A DNA stretch of 64,000 bases, taken from assembly GCF_009017415.1 (NCBI RefSeq), contig NC_092408.1:1178001-1242000 (forward strand). The letters run 5' to 3'. The stretch comes from Aspergillus flavus (taxonomy: Eukaryota; Ascomycota; Eurotiomycetes; Eurotiales; Aspergillaceae). Below are positions 10,070-19,975 of this stretch, piece by piece. Positions within the stretch are counted from its first letter, which is position 1. Each line of letters starts with the position of its first letter. A program made the position numbers and the translations under genes. The notes beneath the pieces are model-generated. The model made no database searches, was not told the origin of the DNA, and was given only the letters and a program-made list of their open reading frames with translations.

Positions 10070-12609
10070 TCATTCTAAGGCGCCATGAAAGTTGAACTCC
10101 GTCAAGAACCCCAAATCATCTAATCCAGGTACCATGCTCTCCGCGAATTCCTCCCAATCGAAAGTGGAGATTTGGGTTGGATCGCTATTCGGAAGATCAC
10201 ATGAGTTACTGGTTTGATGGATCTGTGAGGCATCGCCCTCTACAACTACCTGTTGTTGACCATTGGGAACTGCTTGATGATAAGCAGCCTGCAGAAATTG
10301 GAGAGTGTTGGTGGCAGAGCGGCAAAATGTAGTCATGGACTCCAGAATACTTATGGCCTCTTTCCAAGCATCCCGTGTTTTACCCAGAGTAGATTGATCT
10401 ATCATTGACGGAGCGGACATGGCCATTAGAAGGACTATAGCTGCGGTTGAGACGTCTAGTGATGAATGAATCAGCATCCAGACACAGCAAAAATGGGCTC
10501 AAATAACAGCATACAGAACCCGTTGTACCACCATGCATCAGTGGCTTTCGTCTGATAGGTCTCTTGGACTAGGTGTGTGAGGTCGATAGCGGTCGTCACA
10601 CATGCGGTCGCGCATTTGCTAAACATGGAAGAATAGAGAGGTCTTTGCATCTCTAGCCCACATGAGGAGTTTCGGTTCGAATAGAGTTGGGTGAAGATAG
10701 GGCGGTATAGGAGAAGATGAAGATGGATATATCTGTACAAACTAATGAGCAGGTATGCAGCTAGACTCTAAAGACAGGGAGCGCACCTGGCACGTAGTAC
10801 ATTCCTTTGCTGGGAAATGGCTGTGTTCGATTCCGGACAAGAAAGTCCTTCAGGTGGTCCGGAGGTCCACTTCAGGAAAGGAGGAAGGTTCGCTTCGAAA
10901 AAGGCCAGCTCCTTCTCGACTCTGAGGACAATATCGAGGCTCCCAAGGTTCATGTTTGAGGTTTGGAGCTGATCCCGGCGTAGCCGGCCAGACCAAGCTT
11001 GGTATATGTCTGCTAGAATGATGTCCAATATATCATAAAGCTTGATCGACTCATTGTAAAATGCCATCAAGGAAGGTTCCTCGCCCCCTTCTTGACGTTC
11101 ATATGTTTTCAAACCGTCTGGTCTGGGAACAGGGGCCAGGTGTGAGGTCATGCTTGGTCTACCATATGTCATACTCAACGTGCTGCAGACTATACCTTAG
11201 CATCATATAAAGACAAAATAGGGAACTCAGGTTCTTACATGTCCATCATCACGCATCCATGCCACGTCCGCCTACGAATTTCAGACTCCAACGGTGATAA
11301 TGTAGCGAGAATATCTGATCTATGCAGTCCGAGGACGACGGCCACCCTGCAGGCGTTCCCGACAGAATGCCAGCAACGGCTAGGATACGGAGAGCTCTGT
11401 AGAAAAAGTGCTGTGATCAGTAAAGTCTGCACCACGCCGAGGGTGTTGATGTCCAAGAAATCAAGCCCGATGAATTTCTTTGCTCGAAGGAAGAAAGAGT
11501 TTGCGACAGCCTCAGCTTCTTCTGGGGCAATGTCTGCAAACTGACAGCCTAAAGCAAAGATCAAATTCAGGGCACACTGGAACACGATGGATTTAGGTCC
11601 CGACTCCGCGCTCGAGCCCAGTCCAACCTGTAAAACCGTGGGAGCTGCGATGATTGGCTCGTCCTCTGCGCGCCAGAGATTCCGATAGGCCGCTTCGAAG
11701 GACGGACGGTGGAAAAACGGGTAGAGATTAAAGACTTTATCGAAAAAGTGTTTTACAAGTTGATCTGCAAACGCTCGCGGCGGTAACAAAAAATCATCGA
11801 TCCCGTAGTTGTCGGATGTGTCCTGAAGCCTGCTGTATCGTGTTTCGGCTGAAGTGCCTGCTGGCCGCGAGGGCATCCTTTGCCATGCAAAACGCATGAG
11901 AGAGGCCGTCGATGAAGTGCCATAGTATTGGAGTCGGGTGGACCCCCGTTGCTCTTCACTTCCTGCCCCTGACAGGATGATTTGGCCCATACCCGTTATG
12001 TGGCCTTCGCCCTCATCAAATAATGGAGATTCATAGATATCTGTAGCATCTTCTTCTGCCGACCTAGTGTGGCTGTTGTCATGTTCACCTTGAGTGCCTG
12101 GCAGTATGCACGCCGGAGCCAGCCTGGTATTGGACGTTACAGGGGTCGGATTCTGCCCCATAGATTCATGTTCTGAATGGCGGGGAGCGGAGGACAAGCT
12201 GGCCCCTTGTGGTGGCGTCTCGCCGTGTCCGGTGGAGTCAAGGGGCAGTCCACTTTGTGGAGTTGAGGGATTGTGGACAACTACCCCGGCCCTTGAACAG
12301 ATATCTTCCAAGTCTTTGATTCGCTGATGAAGAGCATGGAGGTATCTAGTATGCATTAGAAGAAGGAGGTCATCATCAATGCCGGCGTATGCATGTAGAG
12401 TAGACTTACTCGTCCCTGCTTGTGGACCGGGAGTTTTCCGGGTTATAGACACACTGATCATTCCGATATGAACGCCTCACGCATGGTCCACATATGGGCT
12501 TTGTTCCGTCACAGCGGATCTTCTTCTCCCTACACGAGTTACACGCCAAGGCGATCTTGGAGCGTGTTCTAGATCGCCTTTTCCCCTCGTCGACAGCTTT
12601 AAGAGGCAT
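10070..12609 (-). CDS. Zn(II)2Cys6 transcription factor with fungal_trans domain, probable cluster regulator
   Basis: Regulator of 768 residues in five exons: 12609-12410, 12345-11239, 11182-10787, 10732-10515, 10455-10070 (introns 54-64 nt). Seen: basic N-terminus and binuclear zinc cluster CNSCREKKIRC with CGPC and a final Cys (CX2CX6CX6CX2CX9C), then a short coiled segment HALHQRIKDLEDI for dimerisation, a low-complexity region, and a fungal_trans-type domain with FFHRPSFEAAYRNLW, SPYPSRCWHSVGNACRVAVVLGLH and MTYGRP. It is divergent from the alpha/beta hydrolase gene and shares a 490-bp promoter with it containing two CGG-N7-CCG palindromes, so autoregulation is likely. Coiled-coil dimers of this class bind inverted CGG triplets, which matches the sites found in all cluster promoters. 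Confidence 0.9.
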
Positions 12610-12722
12610 CTTGTGGGTATGGAAACCCGAGTGTTCGATTAGCAGCGCAGAGTAATCAACTCGTGAGGTGTCAACCTTGCGGAGAGGAGTTAAATTGCTT
12701 TACAAGGCGTTGTTGCTAAGCA

Positions 12723-12735
12723 CGGGTCCGTTCCG
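12723..12735. promoter_or_regulatory. CGG-N7-CCG palindrome, shared regulator/hydrolase promoter (site 1)
   Basis: CGG GTCCGTT CCG, 114 bp upstream of the regulator start. Same spacing as the other cluster sites. Confidence 0.6.
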
Positions 12736-12845
12736 GTCTTGTCTCCACATTTTCACCATATTGTGGGTCTATACGCTTATCCCGGCCAATAACAATACGT
12801 ATTTCGGCTAGGTCAGAGTCATCAATGAGAGGTGTAGGCATTGAC

Positions 12846-12858
12846 CGGATTCCTTCCG
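12846..12858. promoter_or_regulatory. CGG-N7-CCG palindrome, shared regulator/hydrolase promoter (site 2)
   Basis: CGG ATTCCTT CCG, midway between the divergent regulator and hydrolase genes and nearly identical to the monooxygenase promoter site. Confidence 0.65.
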
Positions 12859-13099
12859 TGGGCAGACTGACTGTGGATGTCGAGGAGCCAGTTCATTGCT
12901 GAACACCTGACCTTGGGCCTCTTTTGATATGGCTGGGCAACCCTCTGGCATCATGTTGAGTCCGAGGCAGGGACATCCCATATGTCTGAAAGCCGAGGCT
13001 ACGGTCGGCTTACTTGTCTTTTATCCCTATGAATACCGCGTATGGAAGGTCTTCTAAATCACCGCCTGACTCTATCTCAAATTGTGAACAACTAAAAGA

Positions 13100-14365
13100 A
13101 TGACGCACAAACCGGCAGCATACAGGAAATTTTCTTTCCTTTTTACCCTCTTATTCCGGATTTTGCCAAGTGCAGCATTCAGAATCCCCGGGGCCATTGT
13201 TAGGGCATTATTAAAAAAGCTGCCTCTTGGGCTATCCATATGGAATGGTTTCGTTGGAGCTTTGATGGACAACACTCCCCCAGACGAGCTTCAGGCCATT
13301 CTTCCATCCACGATTGACACCTATAATGCATGGGTGTCGTCCAATGGGGCTACTCATGCAGTAGATGTTCTGCCTGCTGACAACTCAACTCGGCTACTGT
13401 GGATTGGTCCAAGGAAGGCGAAGAATGTAGTCCTCTTTTTCCACGGTATGATACACCACTTTCACTTCGGGACTTTACTGACCATCTAGGGGGCGGCTAT
13501 GTGATGCCCCTTTCCAAAGGGCATTTGGAATGGATGGCACACGTGAGGAAGGAGGCTCTTAATGCGGGGATTCAGCTCAGTGTGTGTATTCTAGAATACG
13601 GTAAGTGAAGAAAAGGAAAATGCAATGAAGGTGAGGAAAGAATTAATAATAGATTCGCCAGACTTGATCCCCGCCAATCCGTATCCAAGGCAAATGTCGC
13701 AAGGCATTTTTGCCTTCGAATATCTTATTGATTTGGGTTATAAACCATCTGAGGTAGTGATTTGCCACACATTACATGTTAGTCACTGATCTAATATCAC
13801 TTTCTTTTAGATTGTCTTCGGAGGTGACTCTGCAGGAGGACACCTGTCATTGAGTCTCATGGCCCATCTCCATCATCCTCGACCCACAGATCACGGAATG
13901 AAGAATCTCGTTGATCTGCATGGCACTGTTAAAGGTTGCTTCCTTGTGTCTCCTCTGACATCGTTCGATTTCACAACTGCGGCGTATCAAAAAAGGTTCA
14001 ATGCCGATATTTTAAGCAGGAAGGTTGTGCATAAATGGGGAGACTACCTTGTGGAAAACTCTCCCTGGCTAGAAGAGATTTCTGCAGGTAGTGGCTGGGG
14101 AATGGCACTGGATGTGCCGGAAAGCTGGTGGCGGAATTTCAAGGCTGTTGATCGTATTCTATTGACAGGTGGTTATGAAGAGGTCTTCAGTGATCACATA
14201 CAGCAGCTGGGGAATATGTTAAAAAGGCAAAGCCAAGGGACTGTGACGCTCCATATGGGCAACGAAACCCACGATACACCATTGATGGATTTCATATCAG
14301 GCAGGCGCCCGAGTGAAACGACCAACACCATTACGAGTTTTGTGATATCTTGCTTCAAAGGATAA
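13100..14365 (+). CDS. Alpha/beta hydrolase of the HSL esterase family
   Basis: Esterase or lipase of 367 residues in four exons: 13100-13445, 13490-13600, 13662-13753, 13811-14365. Splicing of the first intron (44 nt) restores the oxyanion motif FFHGGGYVMPL, the HGGG signature of hormone-sensitive-lipase-like enzymes. The nucleophile elbow is FGGDSAGGHLS, the catalytic His lies in GNETHDTP, and the acid is probably in GGYEEVFSDH. The N-terminus, about residues 10-35, is hydrophobic and may anchor the protein in a membrane. It is divergent from the cluster regulator. The natural substrate is not visible from sequence. In this setting it could cleave the ester made by the Baeyer-Villiger enzyme (inference). 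Homologues also occur in polyketide clusters, for example next to sterigmatocystin-type genes. Confidence 0.88.
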
Positions 14366-14532
14366 ATATCACTGTTTTGGTAGATAGAGCAATTTGAGCT
14401 TTGATACAGACTAACAAATCAGCTATTCTGGGAGACAGGAAATTCATTAAGCAAACCCAAGGGGAAGTCTCCATCTCAGTGGTTTCAATGAGCGATTCAC
14501 AAAGCGGTTGAACCTTTCATAGACTTTAAATC

Positions 14533-16273
14533 TCAAATTAGGCGCTTAGCATCTTCTAACACACCTAGCCGTGCTCCTTCCTCCAGTATTAAGCTGGTAT
14601 GCTGCTCACTTCTCGGAGTGACCTTGACAGGGAAAGGCTCAACCGTCTTGTGGTGATTCAAACGCTTCGAGTCGTAGGGTCCAGCCTACTGTGTATTAGC
14701 TATTGCCGTTGTATAATCTTATTCCCAACTTACTGCTTCGTAGTTGTAGCAGAACACCAAGCGAGCAACATTGATGAATAAGCCCTGAAACGCCAATCGA
14801 TAGCCAACGCAAATACGACGGCCACCTCCAAATTGCCAAAGTCCATGTGCAGCGTCAGTTTCATGTCCGTCAAGCCACCGTTCAGGCTTGAAGTCTTCTG
14901 GATCCTCACACTCGTTGCACACCGGGATCTCGTTGATCACAAACCCCACGCCTGCCGGGAAATTATAACCCTCAAATTCCATGTCGGATGTAAGCACATG
15001 GTCGGGGGTAAAGGAGAAAATTGGCCGCCAACGCAGGAGCTCCTTGATCATAGCGCATATATAGGGCATGTTCCCCAGATCATCAATACCAGGTAGGCGG
15101 AAGTTCTTTGTCGTGCTACATTGGCTGTCCACCTCTTCTCTGGCCTTTTGGAACTTGTCTGGGAAACAAAGCGCCGCCATAGCGAAGATGTTGAGCGCTT
15201 CTCTTGTCGTGTCTGATCCAGCTTCGAGGAGCTGTAGAGCAACGTACATGGCCTCCTGATCATTCCCCGTGAACTTGGTATCCGGGTGCAAGAGAACGTC
15301 CCGTACCCATGATGGAGGCGCTGTCCCGTTTTCCACCTTCTCTCGAGCTGGAATCCACCATGATTTGTAGACCTCTTCATTCCAATCTCCAAGCTTCTCC
15401 CAGTGCTTCCGCCACGGCTGCAACATACGAGGCAGCTTATCTAGTTCTGGGAACCAGTCAACTAGGCTGGTTCCAATACTGCCAACAAAATGAGTAACCA
15501 CGTCTTGTAACTCCGCAAGCTCTTTTCCCGATTTCACCAGTCGCTCACCCAGTGCGATACGATGAACCACAGAGTTTGCATATCGATAATGGTGGCGATA
15601 CCACCGCTCTGGCTGGAACAAGTATTCTGCAAGCATCTGAGTGCTCTCAAGCTCCTGCCACGAGCCATACTGCTTCATGGCGGTTCCGCTCAGAAGAGAG
15701 TGCATTACACGTCGTTTTTCCATCCATTGCGCAGGAGGGAGCAGTAAGGAGCGCCCGTCTCGGCTAACTATCCCACTAGCTATGGGCATCGGGCTTCGTC
15801 CATTAGTGAGGGAGCCGCGTTTTGCGATAATTTCTGAGACCACGCGTTTGCTGTTCAGCAAAATCCAGGTTTTGGAGCCTAGGTGCAGCGTGGTCATTTC
15901 GCCATATTTCGCGAGATCCTTGTGCTGTGTACTGTCAGTCTTTGAACTATCTTGAACAAGGGTATAAACTCACTATTCTATGCTCTTCGTCCTCCCGGAC
16001 CTTTTGAAGATATAAAAGACTGCCGAATATGGGTACCCCTTGGGGACCAGGGGGAAGCTTCCATTTCTTGCCTTGGGGTGATCTGCGCTTTCCAACGGGT
16101 TTGAAGATTTCTTGGATGATCAAGAATATTAATCCTAGGCAAGCAGCAATACTAACAAAAGCCGCAGTAATTGGACTTTCGTTTGCAGCTGCAGAGATAT
16201 GTGCATGGATTGATGCTCCCATTGTGATAGCTCCCGTACGAGGTAGGCGGATTAGGGTTGTGAGCACGTTCAT
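14533..16273 (-). CDS. Cytochrome P450 monooxygenase
   Basis: Microsomal P450 of 547 residues in three exons: 16273-15974, 15924-14734, 14685-14533. Seen: an N-terminal membrane helix (AFVSIAACLGLIFLIIQEIF) followed by a Pro-rich hinge (KLPPGPQGVPIFG), I-helix LEAGSDTT, K-helix KELLRWRP, PERW, heme loop FGGGRRICVGYRLA with the Cys ligand, and a last exon ending EPFPVKVTPRSEQH typical of the O-methylsterigmatocystin-oxidoreductase-like fungal group. The start could also be the ATG 17 codons further in. It hydroxylates or oxidises an unknown substrate using NADPH-P450 reductase. Divergent from the decarboxylase gene across a 267-bp promoter that holds two CGG-N7-CCG sites. Confidence 0.92.
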
Positions 16274-16315
16274 TTACCATCACCCTTGAACTTATATCAA
16301 CCACACGATTGCAAT

Positions 16316-16328
16316 CGGGAGTGATCCG
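16316..16328. promoter_or_regulatory. CGG-N7-CCG palindrome, shared P450/decarboxylase promoter (site 1)
   Basis: CGG GAGTGAT CCG, 43 bp upstream of the P450 start; half of a pair in one short bidirectional promoter. Confidence 0.6.
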
Positions 16329-16441
16329 AGAAAAAACGCTACCAAAACACCTCGCATAAATATTTGCTTGCATTATTCCATTCTGGACCTACGCTACGGA
16401 TAACACGGGCCATTTAGCTGGCCGTGGATCGTACCCGCCAC

Positions 16442-16454
16442 CGGAATGCATCCG
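16442..16454. promoter_or_regulatory. CGG-N7-CCG palindrome, shared P450/decarboxylase promoter (site 2)
   Basis: CGG AATGCAT CCG, about 87 bp upstream of the proposed decarboxylase start. The spacer AATGCAT is close to self-complementary. Confidence 0.6.
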
Positions 16455-16540
16455 GGTCCCACTTCTATAACGAATGGCCGTTATCCCCTTATTCAAAAGC
16501 AAGCCGACTGGAACCTTTCTCCTCTGGTCATTTTGTTGCC

Positions 16541-17720
16541 ATGTGGGCAATTATTGGCATTCCTGTCGCAGTTCTCCTCATTCTTTATCGTTGCAAACCC
16601 AGTATCTTCAGCACAATGAGCGAACACACTCTCGACTGGGTCCGAGACAAGGCGATCGGCTGGAGCCATACACCTCCAAGGAATAAGATCGACACCCACC
16701 ATCATTGTGTACCTTCATTCTATGCAAAGGGTAGGATATCGATTAATTCTCAGCTCTTATATTCCCATAGCTGACATTGTTATAGCGGTTGAAGAGCAAG
16801 GAGGGGATCCGAGTGGTTGGCCAACTCCTCATTGGAGTTCGCTGGCTTCCAAGCTGCTGATGAAGCGCGTGGGAGTTAAAACGGCAGTCCTTTCTGTGAC
16901 AGCTCCAGGTGCTTGTATAATGCCAAGCCGTTCGGAACGATCGCAGCTGGCGAGAAAGTTGAACGAATACTCTGCCGAGCTTCGAGACAAAGACCCAGAG
17001 AGCTTCGCCTTTTTCGTGTCATTGCCCAACATTCTTGACACCGAGGATGCACTGGCGGAGATTGCATACGGATTAGATACTCTCCATGCCGACGGGGTCA
17101 CACTCTTCACTCGATACGGCTCCACCAACACCTATCTTGGTCATGCTGATGTTGAACCCATTTGGGCTGAACTGAACAGGCGAGGCTGTGTGGTTTTTAT
17201 TCATCCAACTCACCCCGTCGATACAAACCCCGTGAATTCAAGGCTACCGCAGCCGTCCATTGACTATCCTCATGAAACAACACGCACAGCCATGGACATG
17301 ATCACCAACAAAACGCGACTCAAGTATCCCCGCTGCAAAGTTATACTGTCCCACGCAGGCGGAGCTCTACCATATATCATCTCGCGCGTGACGACTCCTA
17401 TGAGCAAGGCACCAGACTTTGCAGTCTCCCATCGTATGGGAATAACACACGACCAAGCAATGGAATCATTCCGTAGCTTCCACTTCGATTTGGCCTTAAG
17501 TGCGTCACCGCAAGTCCTGGATATGCTGTTGAAGATGGTTCCCCATGACCATATTTTGTACGGGAGTGATTTCCCCTATGCGCCGATAACCGCATATCCG
17601 GCTTTTCTTGAGGCGCTGGAGTCGTATGAAATGGATCCGGAGTTGAGGGATATGATCAATTTTGGGAACGCGATGAAGCTATTTCCACGGTTGTCGACCC
17701 CAAGAGGCGGCAGTTTGTAG
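16541..17720 (+). CDS. Amidohydrolase-2 family metal-dependent decarboxylase with N-terminal membrane segment
   Basis: Protein of 374 residues in two exons (16541-16730, 16786-17720). Seen: metal motif KIDTHHHCVP at the start of the barrel, FIHPTHP, LSHAGGALPY and LYGSDFPYAP, the ligand set of the ACMSD/6-methylsalicylate-decarboxylase group, whose members remove CO2 from aromatic or unsaturated carboxylic acids without redox cofactors. The chosen ATG gives an N-terminal hydrophobic helix (MWAIIGIPVAVLLILY); starting at the ATG at 16616 would give the usual soluble form. PatG-like 6-MSA decarboxylases are relatives, but no polyketide synthase is in the window, so the substrate is open. Divergently paired with the P450. 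Confidence 0.87.
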
Positions 17721-18534
17721 TGATGTTGATGAGATTTACCTGAGAATGTCCCAACGAGGGAATTAGGATTCAAGAGAATTTTAACAACAGTTCAGTAGTT
17801 TTGATTCTAGTATTCTCATTAGTTCCTTCTTTTTGGCATTGATCTCTAATTTTTTGTCAGATTTCCCACGTATCCTTTTCCTGAGTCGTGAGATGGTATG
17901 CAGTATGTCCCGGAGTCTATGTGCCGGCTTGTATCGCATCAGAGAAGCCTACACGGTAGTTCCAAACAGTTGACAAGGAACGCATAGTGAACGTATTATT
18001 TTAAGCTCATAATGTGGATATTTAAGTATTGCTCACATTCTATTGCAGTGGCTCTCCTCCAGCGAAGCATGTGTTGCAATGAAGAGTGACTCGGTGAGTG
18101 TCATTTTGAGCCTTCAACAGTCAAACGGCGAAGATTGACACGGAAGGTTGCAAACGACATATATCTAAAGATATTATTTTGCTAGCTGTATCATCTCCAC
18201 ATGATAATAAATTTCCTTCATTCCATATTAGATTGATGTTGCCTTTGGGAGCGAACTATCGCTGTATATATTTTTTGCATCATATAATTGTCCGCGAAAA
18301 TATATATTCACAAAGTCGTTGAAAAACATATTTCTAGCTCCACCTAAGCGATAATAGTTATGCAAATGCGTAACAGCATGTGGAATGATTTTCAAACTGG
18401 TCGACTAGATTATTTATATTCCCAAGGCCGTCGATAGCAAGTGGGTGTTCACTCCTGGAGTGACCAGGAAGCTGACTTTACTGTATATTATTTTTATTTA
18501 TTTAGCTTATTTGGACGACACTATTCAACAACCA
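17721..18534. other. Intergenic stretch, AT-rich in places
   Basis: No gene recognised. Several TATATA-rich runs near 18170-18330 and 18400-18520, perhaps the 3' and 5' flanks of neighbouring genes; no repeat boundaries seen. Confidence 0.4.
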
Positions 18535-18605
18535 TCCGATATGGTGTAATGGTTAACATCGCTGTCTCTCACACAGCAGCTCGGGGTTCGATTCCCCGTA
18601 TCGGA
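18535..18605 (+). tRNA. tRNA-Glu (anticodon CTC)
   Basis: 71-nt cloverleaf. Acceptor arms TCCGATA and TATCGGA pair over seven bases; D-arm with GGTGTAATGGTTAAC; anticodon arm GCTGT CTCTCAC ACAGC with CTC in the loop; T-arm GGGGTTCGATTCCCC. No intron. A T-rich run just downstream (18610-18640) fits RNA polymerase III termination. Confidence 0.96.
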
Positions 18606-19021
18606 AGATCTTTCTTTTTGTCTTTTTTCCTTTTTCGTCTTGTTTCTATGGATCCGTTGATGGCCAACGCCTACGGTCGGTCGTCTTCACTAGCGCTTCG
18701 TGTATGATCTGATTCTGATCTCCCGGAAAGTCCATGTTCCAGTCACGGTGAACATCTATGACCGGGCCGTGCCATACTAATGATCTGCATTACGCCCAAG
18801 AAAAAATTTTATTCCACGATTTCACTGTAGCTGCTTATTATAAACGGGATAGAGGATTGCAAGCACCGGAATGGAGTTACCAGATGTGCTATGTTGAATG
18901 AAATAAATAGAAATGCGTGGCTGGCCGGTTTCTTGAGTCTTAAGCTGTCTCCCTTCTCATATCTGGTGCTATTGTTGCCCTTCCTCATGTAGCTAAAACG
19001 CTGCCTTATCATTCAACCAGA

Positions 19022-19101
19022 GTCAGTGTGGCCGAGTGGTTAAGGCGACAGACTAGAAATCTGTTGGGTTCGCCCGCACAGGTTCAAATCCTGTCGCTGA
19101 C
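19022..19101 (+). tRNA. tRNA-Ser (anticodon AGA)
   Basis: 80-nt class II tRNA. Acceptor GTCAGTG pairs with CGCTGAC (one G-T pair), A box TGGCCGAGTGGTT, anticodon loop CTAGAAA giving AGA, long variable arm TTGGGTTCGCCCGC, B box GGTTCAAATCC. No intron. Followed within about 25 nt by a T run. Confidence 0.96.
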
Positions 19102-19975
19102 GTTAAATTGAAGCTTGTCTTCCATCTCTTTTTTTCCCTGCCTCGTCTTGTATGTGTGACCCACTTTCCGGGTGGGTCATCGTTATTATGGTCGACTACT
19201 ATTGCGTTCCTATACAGGCTCTTGAGAACCGCCCCCGGACGGTTGTACTTGTGCCTACCCTGGTTCTTATCCCTCTCAGCGCTATGCTTCTCTATCGCAT
19301 CCATCCTATCAGTTTCCCTGCTGGCTATGACACAGCGTGCATAGGCCTCTCGCTAGATTGCGAATTTCACCAGGAATAGGAAATGCTCATGCGGATACGA
19401 CTCGGATCCGTAATCAAATCGCTTCCTATTGAACGGAGGTGCGAGACCTGACGCGCCGGATACGCAGGAGGCTAGTTAGGGCTCACTAGTCCGCAGGAAG
19501 GGCCGGAAGTAAAGTGCTGACGCTGACAAGCAAGACTGTTAGGCATGACGTACAGGAGCGCATAGTTCTTTGTGCTGCAAGATTTGCCAGCTCCTTACGC
19601 AATAGCATGCAAAGTCTATGTAGTACTTTCATTGTTATTTGCTTCTGTTGCCGAGTGTCGTTGGAATGTCCGGGATGTCGGGAGGTCACAAGGCACAACT
19701 TCCCGCATTACCCGCAAAGGCCTGCAACTGCCACTCTTTCCGATATCCATCTGAGAATTCTTAACATCACCGGTAATAGAGAGTGAAGAGTACGGGTGCT
19801 GCGGTACAATGCATTGGGTAGAAACCACGACTTTTTCAGCCATGACCTCGAAGTCGATGGAGGGGTATGCATTTAAATCGAGGCGATCACGCCCTTTCCT
19901 CTTAGGTCGCGTTTGATCTATGTGCCCTAAATAACTTATTGTTTTGTATTATACGCGCAAAAAACACAATTCACC
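19102..19975. other. Promoter region of the triple-fusion gene
   Basis: No gene recognised; short open frames here have no family features. An inverted CGG pair with minimal spacing, CGGATCCG, lies near 19404-19411 and could bind a Zn2Cys6 protein. Confidence 0.35.

Noticed and set aside
5604..17720. Patulin- or terreic-acid-type cluster identity because of the 6-MSA-decarboxylase-like gene
   Set aside because: No 6-MSA synthase or other signature genes of those pathways are in the window, and the BVMO, HSL hydrolase and regulator do not match their known sets as a whole.
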